Shown here one piece after another: positions 53,001-64,000 of a DNA stretch of 64,000 nt; positions within the stretch are counted from its first letter, which is position 1; each line of letters begins with the position of its first letter. The DNA comes from Strigamia acuminata (lineage: Eukaryota; Arthropoda; Chilopoda; Geophilomorpha; Linotaeniidae). The stretch covers positions 7,537,601 through 7,601,600 of the forward strand of contig OX442324.1 in the NCBI GenBank assembly GCA_949358305.1, read 5' to 3'. Under the pieces are notes generated by a model. The model saw only the letters and a list, made by a program, of their open reading frames with translations, made no database searches and was not told where the DNA came from. The translations under genes were made by a program, and so were the position numbers.

Positions 53001-53200
53001 NNNNNNNNNNNNNNNNNNNNNNNNNNNNNNNNNNNNNNNNNNNNNNNNNNNNNNNNNNNNNNNNNNNNNNNNNNNNNNNNNNNNNNNNNNNNNNNNNNNN
53101 NNNNNNNNNNNNNNNNNNNNNNNNNNNNNNNNNNNNNNNNNNNNNNNNNNNNNNNNNNNNNNNNNNNNNNNNNNNNNNNNNNNNNNNNNNNNNNNNNNNN
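53001..53200. other. Assembly gap of 200 Ns
   Basis: Exactly 200 Ns, typical of a nominal scaffold gap. It starts inside the P2 satellite and ends where the sequence jumps back to the equivalent of 43,306. Confidence 0.98.
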
Positions 53201-53610
53201 GCATGCCTCAGCACTCTCCAAGAAACGAGAAAAACCAAGGCAAAAAAAAAAAAAATACACCAAAATTAGGACTAAAATCAAACACACATGGGGCCCGGAA
53301 GATTGATAACATCCCGGCATATATTCAAGGCAGTACGCCATGTTTTTTCCACCATTTTGTAAGTTTATTTCAATATTCATAAAGTTTATTGCTTTTTGTA
53401 TCATTAGTAGTATTCCCTTGTGTGATGTGGTTTTATAAATATCACACACAACTGCTTCTGCTGTTTTCTTCACGTTTATGCTTCGTGTATGCACGTGAAG
53501 CCCTCGCACATCTTTTGAGCACCTGTACACATTTGGACACGCTCAAGGTGCTACATCGCGCGCTCAAACGCACTAGATCGCAGCGCGCAAACGCGCTACA
53601 TCACGCATAT

Positions 53611-54002
53611 TAGGGATAAGAACAGACCGGGATAGGGACTGGACTGGTAATGTTTGCCCTATGCGGATACGGGACGGGACGGGATTACAGTTGCTAAATT
53701 CGTACTGCGAGGCGGAGACAATTTTCTAATTCCAGTTGTTATTTATCACTATTAAGCCTAATATTGAGCCTGATAATGCTAAAATAAAGTAAATAAACAA
53801 CAACAACAAACTCATTATTAAAAGTAAATTACACTGTATGACCAAAATATTGTTGTTTCTTTACTTTATTTTAGCATTATTAGGCCTAATATTAGGCTTA
53901 ATACTGATTTATTTCAATTATGCAATCATACGCGCGTATTACGCTAACGTAATGGACCCGGGACGGGTCGGGACCCGAAAATTGGTCCCGTTCTCATCCC
54001 TA
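53611..54002. mobile_element. hAT-type MITE, second copy
   Basis: The same element as 43715-44106, with the same ACGCATAT duplications at 53603-53610 and 54003-54010. It was copied with the 9.7-kb segment and is not an independent insertion. Confidence 0.88.
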
Positions 54003-54218
54003 ACGCATATATATATCGCAGACATATCGCGCCCACGACAAAGCACAAACCCATGGCAGTCACCAAAGAATATTTACGCCGCTTCCACGCACGTTTTATT
54101 TTCTCACAGGCCTCTACACATTTAACTTGCGCGCGCACTTGCTACGTGCTCGTGTGGTCACAATAAATACCTAATTTTCATTAAAATAACGAATGAACGA
54201 AATCACTTCAACCACACT

Positions 54219-57200
54219 TGCTACGGTCGACGCATCGACGGCGATTCGCATGCGTTACCCCAAATACCGATAAAAAATCGCAGAAAACACTAATCCCGAC
54301 CCAAAAACCGCCAAAATTACCCTCAACACACGCCAACAACCTTCCACCACTTAAATTACACCGGAAAAAAACAATTTCAAACCGAAAAATCAACAAAAAA
54401 GGCCAAAAAAATATTGCAAACAAAGAGAAAAGATCAATTATCGAGGCAAATCCCCACCACAAAACAACGCATCGCCGGTATACACTTAAGCGTACAGTGC
54501 ACAACACTACTGTTTATTTTCAATGATCCAATAAATAAAATTTGAAACAAAGTTGAGTGGAATTGTACGTTTCTTGTATATTAAAGTTTTTATTTTGTTT
54601 GTTTACACTTAATTTTTTTTTTCCATCATAGAATGGCGACTCGATACTTTTGTAGCTCGAATTCACTTCGTAAACGTGGTCGGTGTTCATCACGCGTCAA
54701 TGCGCTCGTGCAATAGTATAGGCGCGCATACGATTTGATGCGCGCAAAACTTGCAAAACTTGCACGGAATTTGGGCAATTTTTGACAAATTTCAGCAGAT
54801 TTTTGCCTGTATTTGACAAATTTCAGAAGATTTTTGCCTATATTTGACAAATTTCAGAAGATTTCCTCAATCCTCAAACATTTGCTGAAATTTCTCATAA
54901 AATTTCTAAAATTAATTGAAATTTGTCTGAAATTTGTCTGGAATTTGTCAAATATTGTCAAAAATCCGTGGAAATTTGTCAAATACTGGCAAAAATCCAT
55001 GTAAATTTGTCAAAAATTGCCATAATTCGGTGCAAATTGTGTTAGATATTGGAAAAATTTATTTTAACGCTTCCAACGCGCCAGTAAATCGCGCGTGCAC
55101 ACGCATGGATTTTTCGTCATAGTTGGATGCGCGCAAACCTCACGTAACTTGCGCCAAAATTTGGCAATTTTTGACAAATTTCAGCAGATTTTTGCCAGTA
55201 TTTGACAAATTTCCACTGATTTTTGACAATATTTGACCCAACAACTGCGCCACGTTCCAGGCGCCGGTTTAGGCATTTTAGACCCGTTTTAGACCGTTTT
55301 AGATGGCGAAAACGTTCTCTCCATCATTTTCTACCCCTGGGTGAGGTTTTCAGCGTTCATGATTGATGAAAAAGCTGTTTTCTAACTAGCTGTCCCATTG
55401 CTAGTTTTGGCGTCAGGTTTTAGCAACCTTCCGATCCGACTCTGTCGTCTGCACGACCTCCAAGACTGTTTTAGGGTTAATTTGAGTCAAATAATTCATT
55501 CTGGGGGTTGTTTTGGGTTTTTTACAAGTGTGTTTTTGTAGTTTTTATTGGTTTCAAACATTGTCAATTCTTTATACAAGTGTAACTTTCATTTCTCTGT
55601 ATTTTGAGAACTTTGCATTGCAGCAAAGTTCATTTCTTGCCCCTTAATTATTGTGTAATTGTTGGTTTTCAAGCCCGTTTTTTAACAATAACTTTATTTG
55701 AAGTGCCTATTGTTTCAGGCACGTGCTTCCACGTGCCTTTTATTGTTGAGCAATTTCTTGGGCAGTTGCGCTCCTGTTGCTAGCATTGCCGCGCGTTCTC
55801 CGCGCGTGTACTCGCGCGTTTCGCATCACACACATTCGGGTTCGATGGCCTATCGCGGCGGCACATTGTGTGGCATAGCGCGGCACGTTGCAATTACGTG
55901 ACGTGGCACGTTGCTGTTACGTGACGCGATAGCCAGTATTTAAGCAGGGGATTCCATCATCGTTTACACAAATGCGCATTGCAACGTGGAGGCGCATTCG
56001 AGTCCTTTTCCCAAGCGAAATCGTATTCGATTCGCTTTCGAATCGAATACGAGTTTTGTCCTTTTTCAACGCGAAATCGTATTCGATTCGCTTTCGAATC
56101 GTATACGAGATGGTCGATGATTTTTGTTTCCCGGACTTTGATTCGTATTCGAGTTGTTACGAGTTCGTATTTTGATCGTATTCGTATTCGAATCGAATTC
56201 GAATCGTATTCGAATCGAATACGAATCGAATTCGAGTCGTATTCGAGATGGTCGATGATTTCCACTCGCTCGTATACGCGTTGTATACGAGCTCGTATTT
56301 TGATCGTAATCGTAAACAAATCGTTTACAAGTCGTATACAAGTTGTATACGACGTGTATACACCTCGTATACGAACGAAGTTTGTGAAAACACAATTTCC
56401 AAATAAGACGTATGTGACTACTATGTGTTTTCATGTCGTAGTAAGTATCCGGTGGATTTTCCAAACTTCGTTCGTATACGAGGTGTATACACGTCGTATA
56501 CAACTTGTATACGACTTGTAAACGATTCGTTTACGATTACGATCAAAATACGAGCTCGTATACAACGCGTATACGAGCGAGTGGAAATCATCGACCATCT
56601 CGAATACGACTCGAATTCGATTCGTATTCGATTCGAATACGATTCGAATTCGATTCGAATACGAATACGATCAAAATACGAACTCGTAACAACTCGAATA
56701 CGAATCAAAGTCCGGGAAACAAAAATCATCGACCATCTCGTATACGATTCGAAAGCGAATCGAATACGATTTCGCGTTGAAAAAGGACAAAACTCGTATT
56801 CGATTCGAAAGCGAATCGAATACGATTTCGCTTGGGAAAAGGACTCGAATGCGCCTCCACGTTGCAATGCGCATTTGTGTAAACGATGATGGAATCCCCT
56901 GCTTAAATACTGGCTATCGCGTCACGTAACAGCAACGTGCCACGTCACGTAATTGCAACGTGCCGCGCTATGCCACACAATGTGCCGCCGCGATAGGCCA
57001 TCGAACCCGAATGTGTGTGATGCGAAACGCGCGAGTACACGCGCGGAGAACGCGCGGCAATGCTAGCAACAGGAGCGCAACTGCCCAAGAAATTGCTCAA
57101 CAATAAAAGGCACGTGGAAGCACGTGCCTGAAACAATAGGCACTTCAAATAAAGTTATTGTTAAAAAACGGGCTTGAAAACCAACAATTACACAATAATT

Positions 57201-58632
57201 AAGGGGCAAGAAATGAACTTTGCTGCAATGCAAAGTTCTCAAAATACAGAGAAATGAAAGTTACACTTGTATAAAGAATTGACAATGTTTGAAACCAATA
57301 AAAACTACAAAAACACACTTGTAAAAAACCCAAAACAACCCCCAGAATGAATTATTTGACTCAAATTAACCCTAAAACAGTCTTGGAGGTCGTGCAGACG
57401 ACAGAGTCGGATCGGAAGGTTGCTAAAACCTGACGCCAAAACTAGCAATGGGACAGCTAGTTAGAAAACAGCTTTTTCATCAATCATGAACGCTGAAAAC
57501 CTCACCCAGGGGTAGAAAATGATGGAGAGAACGTTTTCGCCATCTAAAACGGTCTAAAACGGGTCTAAAATGCCTAAACCGGCGCCTGGAACGTGGCGCA
57601 GTTGTTGGGTCAAATATTGTCAAAAATCAGTGGAAATTTGTCAAATACTGGCAAAAATCTGCTGAAATTTGTCAAAAATTGCCAAATTTTGGCGCAAGTT
57701 ACGTGAGGTTTGCGCGCATCCAACTATGACGAAAAATCCATGCGTGTGCACGCGCGATTTACTGGCGCGTTGGAAGCGTTAAAATAAATTTTTCCAATAT
57801 CTAACACAATTTGCACCGAATTATGGCAATTTTTGACAAATTTACATGGATTTTTGCCAGTATTTGACAAATTTCCACGGATTTTTGACAATATTTGACA
57901 AATTCCAGACAAATTTCAGACAAATTTCAATTAATTTTAGAAATTTTATGAGAAATTTCAGCAAATGTTTGAGGATTGAGGAAATCTTCTGAAATTTGTC
58001 AAATATAGGCAAAAATCTTCTGAAATTTGTCAAATACAGGCAAAAATCTGCTGAAATTTGTCAAAAATTGCCCAAATTCCGTGCAAGTTTTGCAAGTTTT
58101 GCGCGCATCAAATTGTATGCGCGCCTATACTATTGCACGAGCGCATTGACGCGTGATGAACACCGACCACGTTTACGAAGTGAATTCGAGCTACAAAAGT
58201 ATCGAGTCGCCATTCTATGATGGAAAAAAAAAATTAAGTGTAAACAAACAAAATAAAAACTTTAATATACAAGAAACGTACAATTCCACTCAACTTTGTT
58301 TCAAATTTTATTTATTGGATCATTGAAAATAAACAGTAGTGTTGTGCACTGTACGCTTAAGTGTATACCGGCGATGCGTTGTTTTGTGGTGGGGATTTGC
58401 CTCGATAATTGATCTTTTCTCTTTGTTTGCAATATTTTTTTGGCCTTTTTTGTTGATTTTTCGGTTTGAAATTGTTTTTTTCCGGTGTAATTTAAGTGGT
58501 GGAAGGTTGTTGCGTGTGTTGAGGGTAATTTTGGCGGTTTTTGGGTCGGGATTAGTGTTTTCAGCGATTTTTTATCGGTATTTGGGGTTTGATGCAGCGG
58601 ATAGCGCATGCGAATCGCCGTCGACCGTAGCA
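54219..58632. repeat. Palindrome P1, second copy
   Basis: Centred at 56,423 with the 77-bp core at 56,385-56,461. I noticed no difference from the first copy. Confidence 0.92.
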
Positions 58633-60178
58633 TTAGCAATTGCAACGTGCCGCGCTATGCCACACAATGTGCCGCCGCGATAGGCCATCGAATCCGAATG
58701 TGTGTGATGCGAAACGCGAGTACGCGCGCGGAGAACGCGCGGCAATGCTAGCAACAGGAGCGCAACTGCCCAAGAAATTGCTCAACAATAAAAGGCACGT
58801 GGAAGCACGTGCCTGAAACAATAGGCACTTCAAATAAAGTTATTGTTAAAAAACGGGCTTCAAAACCAACAATTACACAATAATTAAGGGGCAAGAAATG
58901 AACTTTGCTGCAATGCAAAGTTCTCAAAATACAGAGAAATGAAAGTTACACTTGTATAAAGAATTGACAATGTTTGAAACCAATAAAAACTACAAAAACA
59001 CACTTGTAAAAAACCCAAAACAACCCCCAGAATGAATTATTTGACTCAAATTAACCCTAAAACAGTCTTGGAGGTCGTGCAGACGACAGAGTCGGATCGG
59101 AAGGTTGCTAAAACCTGACGCCAAAACTAGCAATGGGACAGCTAGTTAGAAAACAGCTTTTTCATCAATCATGAACGCTGAAAACCTCACCCAGGGGTAG
59201 AAAATGATGGAGAGAACGTTTTCGCCATCTAAAACGGTCTAAAACGGGTCTAAAATGCCTAAACCGGCGCCTGGAACGTGGCGCAGTTGTTGGGTCAAAT
59301 ATTGTCAAAAATCAGTGGAAATTTGTCAAATATAGGCAAAAATCTGCTGAAATTTGTCAAAAATTGACCAAATTCCGTGCAAGTTTTGCAAGTTTTGTGC
59401 GCATCAAGCCATGCGCGCCTATACTATTGCACGAGCGCATTGACGCGTGATGAAAACCGACCACGTTTATATCAGTGAATTCGAGCTACAAAAGTATCGA
59501 ATCGCCATTCTAGTATGGAACAAAAAAAATTAAAAAATAAAAACTTTAATATACGAGAAACGTACAATTCCACTCAACTTTGTTTCAAATTTTATTTATT
59601 GGATCATTAAAAATAAACAGTAGTGTTGTGCACTGTACACTTAAATGTATACCGCAGTACAAGTACCGCGGTCCCGGTACTGCACCGGTACACGTAAAAA
59701 CGCGAGTTTCTCAAATTTAAAAAGTTGATGTCGGCGGCGATGCGTTGTTTTGTGGTGAGAATTTGCCTCGAGAATTGATCTTATCTCTTTGTTTGCAATA
59801 TTTTTTTTGGCATTCTTTGTTGATTTTTCGGTTTGAATTTGTTTTTTTCCGGTGTAATTTGAGTGGTGGAAGGTTGTTGGGGTGTGTTGAGGGCAATTTT
59901 GGTTATTTGTTGATTTTTAATTGATTTAATCGTTTTCTGTTTGTTTTTGCTGGTTTTTAATCGATTTTTCTGTATTTTTGGTCAATTTTTACCAATTGTA
60001 ATTGTTATTTGTCATTCTGAATTGATTATTGTCCGATTTTATTCGATTATTGTCAGATTTCAGTCGATTTTTGTCGATTTCTAATCAATGTTTATACATT
60101 TCTTATCAAGTTTTGTATATTTTTGTTGATTTTTAATCATATTTGTTCCTTTTTAATCAAAGTCGAAAACGAGTTGTA

Positions 60179-60517
60179 AATGCGTTCGTATGCGACGCGA
60201 ACGCGTATTGGAGTCGATTCCAAGTTCGTATTCCATCGCGAACGCGCATTTGAGACGTAAACAAGTTTATCTTTTTCACTCTCGCTTGATCCCCCTTTAT
60301 CGCGCCTCATTGCTCCTGTGAAAAAAAATATATGAGAATGCACAGAAATGAACCTTCCAATACTTACATGAAAATTGGCAACCTTGACACAAAACAGTCT
60401 ATCGACACTCCCAACACCACCCCGGACATTTTTCGGAAGAGTTTGGTCCACCCGGAATCCGCAGAATAGTCTCCCCCGAAATGCGGATTTCGCGGACGCC
60501 AATCCGCGAAAAGGATA
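60179..60517 (+). repeat. Direct repeat D, second copy
   Basis: 339 bp left of the second P2. The copy at 63,067-63,405 to its right has the same length and orientation but many substitutions, for example TATGCGACG against TATGTCACG near the start. Confidence 0.8.
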
Positions 60518-60838
60518 AAAAATTTCCAATGTATAAACTTTATTTCTGTTTTCAGTTTCCTGATATGATTAAAGAAAATCCTAAATATTATTTCCAAACA
60601 TTTATCAAATTCTTTTCAAAAGCAGTTGTGGAGGCGTCTACTACGAACGAGTCATCGTGGGCGTCAAATTTGAATATTTTTAACTTTCTGCGTTTGCACG
60701 AATTCGCAGAATTCGTCCACTGGCATCGTGGCGACGCATGGTCGACATTTTGTATTCATATGTGACGCGCACTCTATTTACTCACGTAGAACACACGAAT
60801 CGCGCGCGTCAACGCGCACATGTAAATTTAGTTTCACT

Positions 60839-63042
60839 GAATCGCGTACGAGTTTTTCCCTTTTTCAACGCGAAATCGTATTCGACTCGCTTTCTAGTCG
60901 AGTACGAATTTTGCCCTTCTTCAACGCGAAATCGTATTCGACTCGCTTTCTAGTCGAGTACGAATTTTGCCCTTCTTCAACGCGAAATCGTATTCGACTC
61001 GTTTTCGAGTCGAATGCGAATTTTGCCCTTCTTCAACGCGAAATCGTATTCGACTCGTTTTCGAGTCGAATGCGAATTCGTATTCGACTCGTTTTCGAGT
61101 CGAATGCGAATTTTGTCCTTCTTCAACGCGAAATCGTATTCGACTCGTTTTCGAGTCGAGTACGAATTTTGCCCTTCTTCAACGCGAAATCGTATTCGAC
61201 TCGTTTTCGAGTCGAGTACGAGTTTTGCCCTTCTTCAACGCGAAATCGTATTCGACTCGTTTTCGAGTCGAGTACGAGTTTTGCCCTTCTTCAACGCGAA
61301 ATCGTATTCGACTCGTTTTCGAGTCGAGTACGAATTTTGCCCTTCTTCAACGCGAAATCGTATTCGACTCGTTTTCGAGTCGAGTACGAGTTTTGCCCTT
61401 CTTCAACGCGAAATCGTATTCGACTCGTTTTCGAGTCGAGTACGAGTTTTGCCCTTCTTCAACGCGAAATCGTATTCGATTCGCTTTCGAATCGTATACG
61501 AGATGGTCGATTTTTGTTTCCCGGACTTTGATTCGTATTCGAGTTGTTACGAGTTCGTATTTCGATCGTATTCGTATTCGAATCGAATTCGAATCGTATT
61601 CGAATCGAATACGAATCGAATTCGAGTCGTATTCGAGATGGTCGATGATTTCCACTCGCTCGTATACGCGTTGTATACGAGCTCGTATTTTGATCGTAAT
61701 CGTAAACGAATCGTTTACAAGTTGTATACAAGTTGTATACGACGTGTATACACCTCGTATACGAACGAAGTTTGTGAAAACACAATTTCCAAATAAGACG
61801 TATGTGACTACTATGTGTTTTCATGTCGTAGTAAGTATCCGGTGGATTTTCCAAACTTCGTTCGTATACGAGGTGTATACACGTCGTATACAACTTGTAT
61901 ACGACTTGTAAACGATTCGTTTACGATTACGATCAAAATACGAGCTCGTATACAACGCGTATATGAGCGAGTGGAAATCATCGACCATCTCGAATGCGAC
62001 TCGAATACGATTCGAATACATCTCGAATACATCTCGAATACGAGTCGTACGAGTCAAAGTCCGGTAACGGGTCATCGTATTCGAGTTGTTACGAGTTCGT
62101 ATTTTGATCGTATTCGTATTCGAATCGAATTCGAATCGTATTCGAATCGAATACGAATTCGCATTCGACTCGAAAACGAGTCGAATACGATTTCGCGTTG
62201 AAGAAGGGCAAAATTCGTACTCGACTCGAAAACGAGTCGAATACGATTTCGCGTTGAAGAAGGGCAAAATTCGCATTCGACTCGAAAACGAGTCGAATAC
62301 GAATTCGCATTCGACTCGAAAACGAGTCGAATACGATTTCGCGTTGAAGAAGGGCAAAACTCGTACTCGACTCGAAAACGAGTCGAATACGATTTCGCGT
62401 TGAAGAAGGGCAAAACTCGTACTCGACTCGAAAACGAGTCGAATACGATTTCGCGTTGAAGAAGGGCAAAATTCGCATTCGACTCGAAAACGAGTCGAAT
62501 ACGAATTCGCATTCGACTCGAAAACGAGTCGAATACGATTTCGCGTTGAAGAAGGGCAAAACTCGTACTCGACTCGAAAACGAGTCGAATACGATTTCGC
62601 GTTGAAGAAGGGCAAAACTCGTACTCGACTCGAAAACGAGTCGAATACGATTTCGCGTTGAAGAAGGGCAAAATTCGCATTCGACTCGAAAACGAGTCGA
62701 ATACGATTTCGCGTTGAAGAAGGGCAAAACTCGTACTCGACTCGAAAACGAGTCGAATACGATTTCTCGTTGAAGAAGGGCAAAACTCGTACTCGACTCG
62801 AAAACGAGTCGAATACGATTTCGCGTTGAAGAAGGGCAAAATTCGCATTCGACTCGAAAACGAGTCGAATACGATTTCGCGTTGAAGAAGGGCAAAACTC
62901 GTACTCGACTAGAAAACGAGTCGAATACGATTTCGCGTTGAAGAAGGGCAAAATTCGCATTCGACTCGAAAACGAGTCGAATACGATTTCGCGTTGAAGA
63001 AGGGCAAAATTCGTACTCGACTAGAAAGCGAGTCGAATACGA
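60839..63042. repeat. Palindrome P2, second copy, complete
   Basis: Centred at 61,813 with the core at 61,775-61,851. The left array is 60,839-61,490; the right array, 62,159-63,042, is longer, so the arms differ in unit number. The outermost right unit has GACTAGAAAGCGAGTC, matching the first left units, which read GACTCGCTTTCTAGTC. That implies the array end was reached here. Confidence 0.9.
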
Positions 63043-63066
63043 GATCATTTTTTGATCTGGGTCGTG

Positions 63067-63405
63067 AATGCGTCCGTATGTCACGCGAACGCGTGTTGGA
63101 GTCGATTCCGAGTTCGTATTCCATCTTGAACGCGCATTGGAGACGTAAACCAGTTTATTTTACCCACTCTCGCTCGATCCCGCTTCATCGCTCCTTGTCG
63201 CTCCTGTGAAAAAAAATACATGAGAATGTGCAGAAATGAACCTTCCAATACTCACATGAAAATTGACAACCTTGACACAAAACAGTCTATTGACACTCCC
63301 AACACCACCCCGGACATTTTCCGGAAGAGTTTGGTCCACCCGGAATCCCCAGAATAGTCGCCCCCGAAATGCGGATTTCGCGGAAGCCAATCCGCGAAAA
63401 GGATA
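63067..63405 (+). repeat. Direct repeat D, third and diverged copy
   Basis: Same length and orientation as 60,179-60,517 with scattered substitutions. It ends one base before the inverted outer arm begins. Confidence 0.8.
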
Positions 63406-63406
63406 T

Positions 63407-64000
63407 CATGGAAAAAAAATGAACCTTTACAAAATACTAATAATAACGTTATAATAAGCAGTTACAATTGAAATTAAAACAACATTTTTTTTTTAATTAG
63501 AAACCAAAGCAGAATCATCCCTAAATTCTGACACGGCGTTGTCAAACAAACAGTTGGCGCCAAAACGAGAAATTAGGCAACAAAACATTTTGAATGCTAC
63601 AAAAACACATTAAATAACCATAAAACAAATAAAAATAAATACAACAGCTAAACCAAATTGTAATAAACAAGACAGCAAAGTGCGGGAGTGAGTGACAACG
63701 CCAAAAAAACGCCCGAAAACGCCCCAAGAACGCACCAAAACGCCCCAAGAACGCACCAAAACGCCAGATAACCGTGCAACTTGAGGCAAAAAACATGCAA
63801 ACATAATTTTTTGCTTTGAGTGGCACGATTTTCAGGCTTTTTGGAGCATTTTGAAGCGTTTTGGGGCGTTTTAGAACGTTTTTGCTTATTTTTTAGCATT
63901 CTCATGCGAGCTCGCGCGTGCAGGCGAGAAAAAAACAAACTTATTTCTTCAAGAGTTAAAAAAAAAATAACCCTAACCAGGAAATTACTGTAAAAACAAC
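63407..64000. repeat. Right arm of the outer inverted repeat, cut by the window end
   Basis: Reverse complement of 41,720-42,313. The mismatches seen include TTTGCATG against TTCGCATG and one C/T difference near CCCGCACTTT. It contains a foldback unit and no gene. Confidence 0.9.

Larger units (their letters stand above)
53201..62918 (+). repeat. Second copy of the 9.7-kb duplicated segment
   Basis: Near-identical to 43,306-53,000, at an offset of 9,895 then 9,896. It carries the second MITE, P1, partial duplication (58,638-59,903), D repeat (60,179-60,517) and P2. Beyond 62,918 it continues past the point where the first copy meets the gap. No gene is supported. Confidence 0.9.

Overview
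The window is eukaryotic repeat DNA, most likely from an invertebrate animal and possibly an arthropod. It is AT-rich with no operon layout. It carries Ty1/copia and Ty3/gypsy LTR retrotransposons, a hAT-type MITE and long palindromic satellites. Two copia primer-binding sites match the 3' end of animal initiator tRNA-Met, and a third resembles the half-tRNA site of Drosophila copia. The species cannot be fixed from this sequence, and I find no ordinary host gene, tRNA, rRNA or CRISPR array.

Positions 1-23,368 are a stack of elements inserted into one another. Copia-1 (+, decayed) is cut at 3,026 by the LTR of copia-2 (-). Copia-2 is cut at 5,083 by the LTR of copia-3 (+). The leader of copia-3 is interrupted by a complete gypsy element, gypsy-1 (5,969-22,610, coding on -, 575-bp LTRs that look identical, target duplication ATAT). 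Gypsy-1 is itself interrupted inside its protease by copia-4 (12,666-19,492, +). Copia-4 has 471-bp LTRs with one difference seen by eye and an intact 1,573-residue Gag-Pol, so it is probably the youngest and possibly active. Gypsy-1 has a gag, a -1 frameshift signal, a pol with one stop codon, and a third ORF in the env position that encodes a Ulp1/C48-like cysteine protease with all four catalytic residues.

Positions 23,369-37,455 hold two related gypsy elements. Gypsy-A is decayed and is cut in RNase H by the LTR of gypsy-B at 27,353. Gypsy-B has a gag with one in-frame TGA, an ATGA stop/start overlap, an uninterrupted 1,881-residue Pol with a very long proline-rich linker between RNase H and integrase, and a downstream ORF with two CxxCxGxG motifs. 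No 3' LTR of gypsy-B is visible.

Positions 37,456-43,305 have no gene. They carry a cluster of foldback units, a palindromic 18-mer and an aaaatggccattttt minisatellite. From 41,720 to the end the sequence is palindromic at several scales. A 594-bp inverted repeat (41,720-42,313 and 63,407-64,000) encloses two almost identical 9.7-kb copies (43,306-53,000 and 53,201-62,918) separated by exactly 200 Ns. Each copy has a hAT MITE, a 4.4-kb palindrome (P1), a partial duplication, and a second palindrome (P2) made of 56-bp hairpin-containing satellite units. P1 and P2 share the same 77-bp centre. The long ORFs in these arrays are composition artefacts. Whether the 9.7-kb duplication is real or an assembly artefact cannot be settled here.
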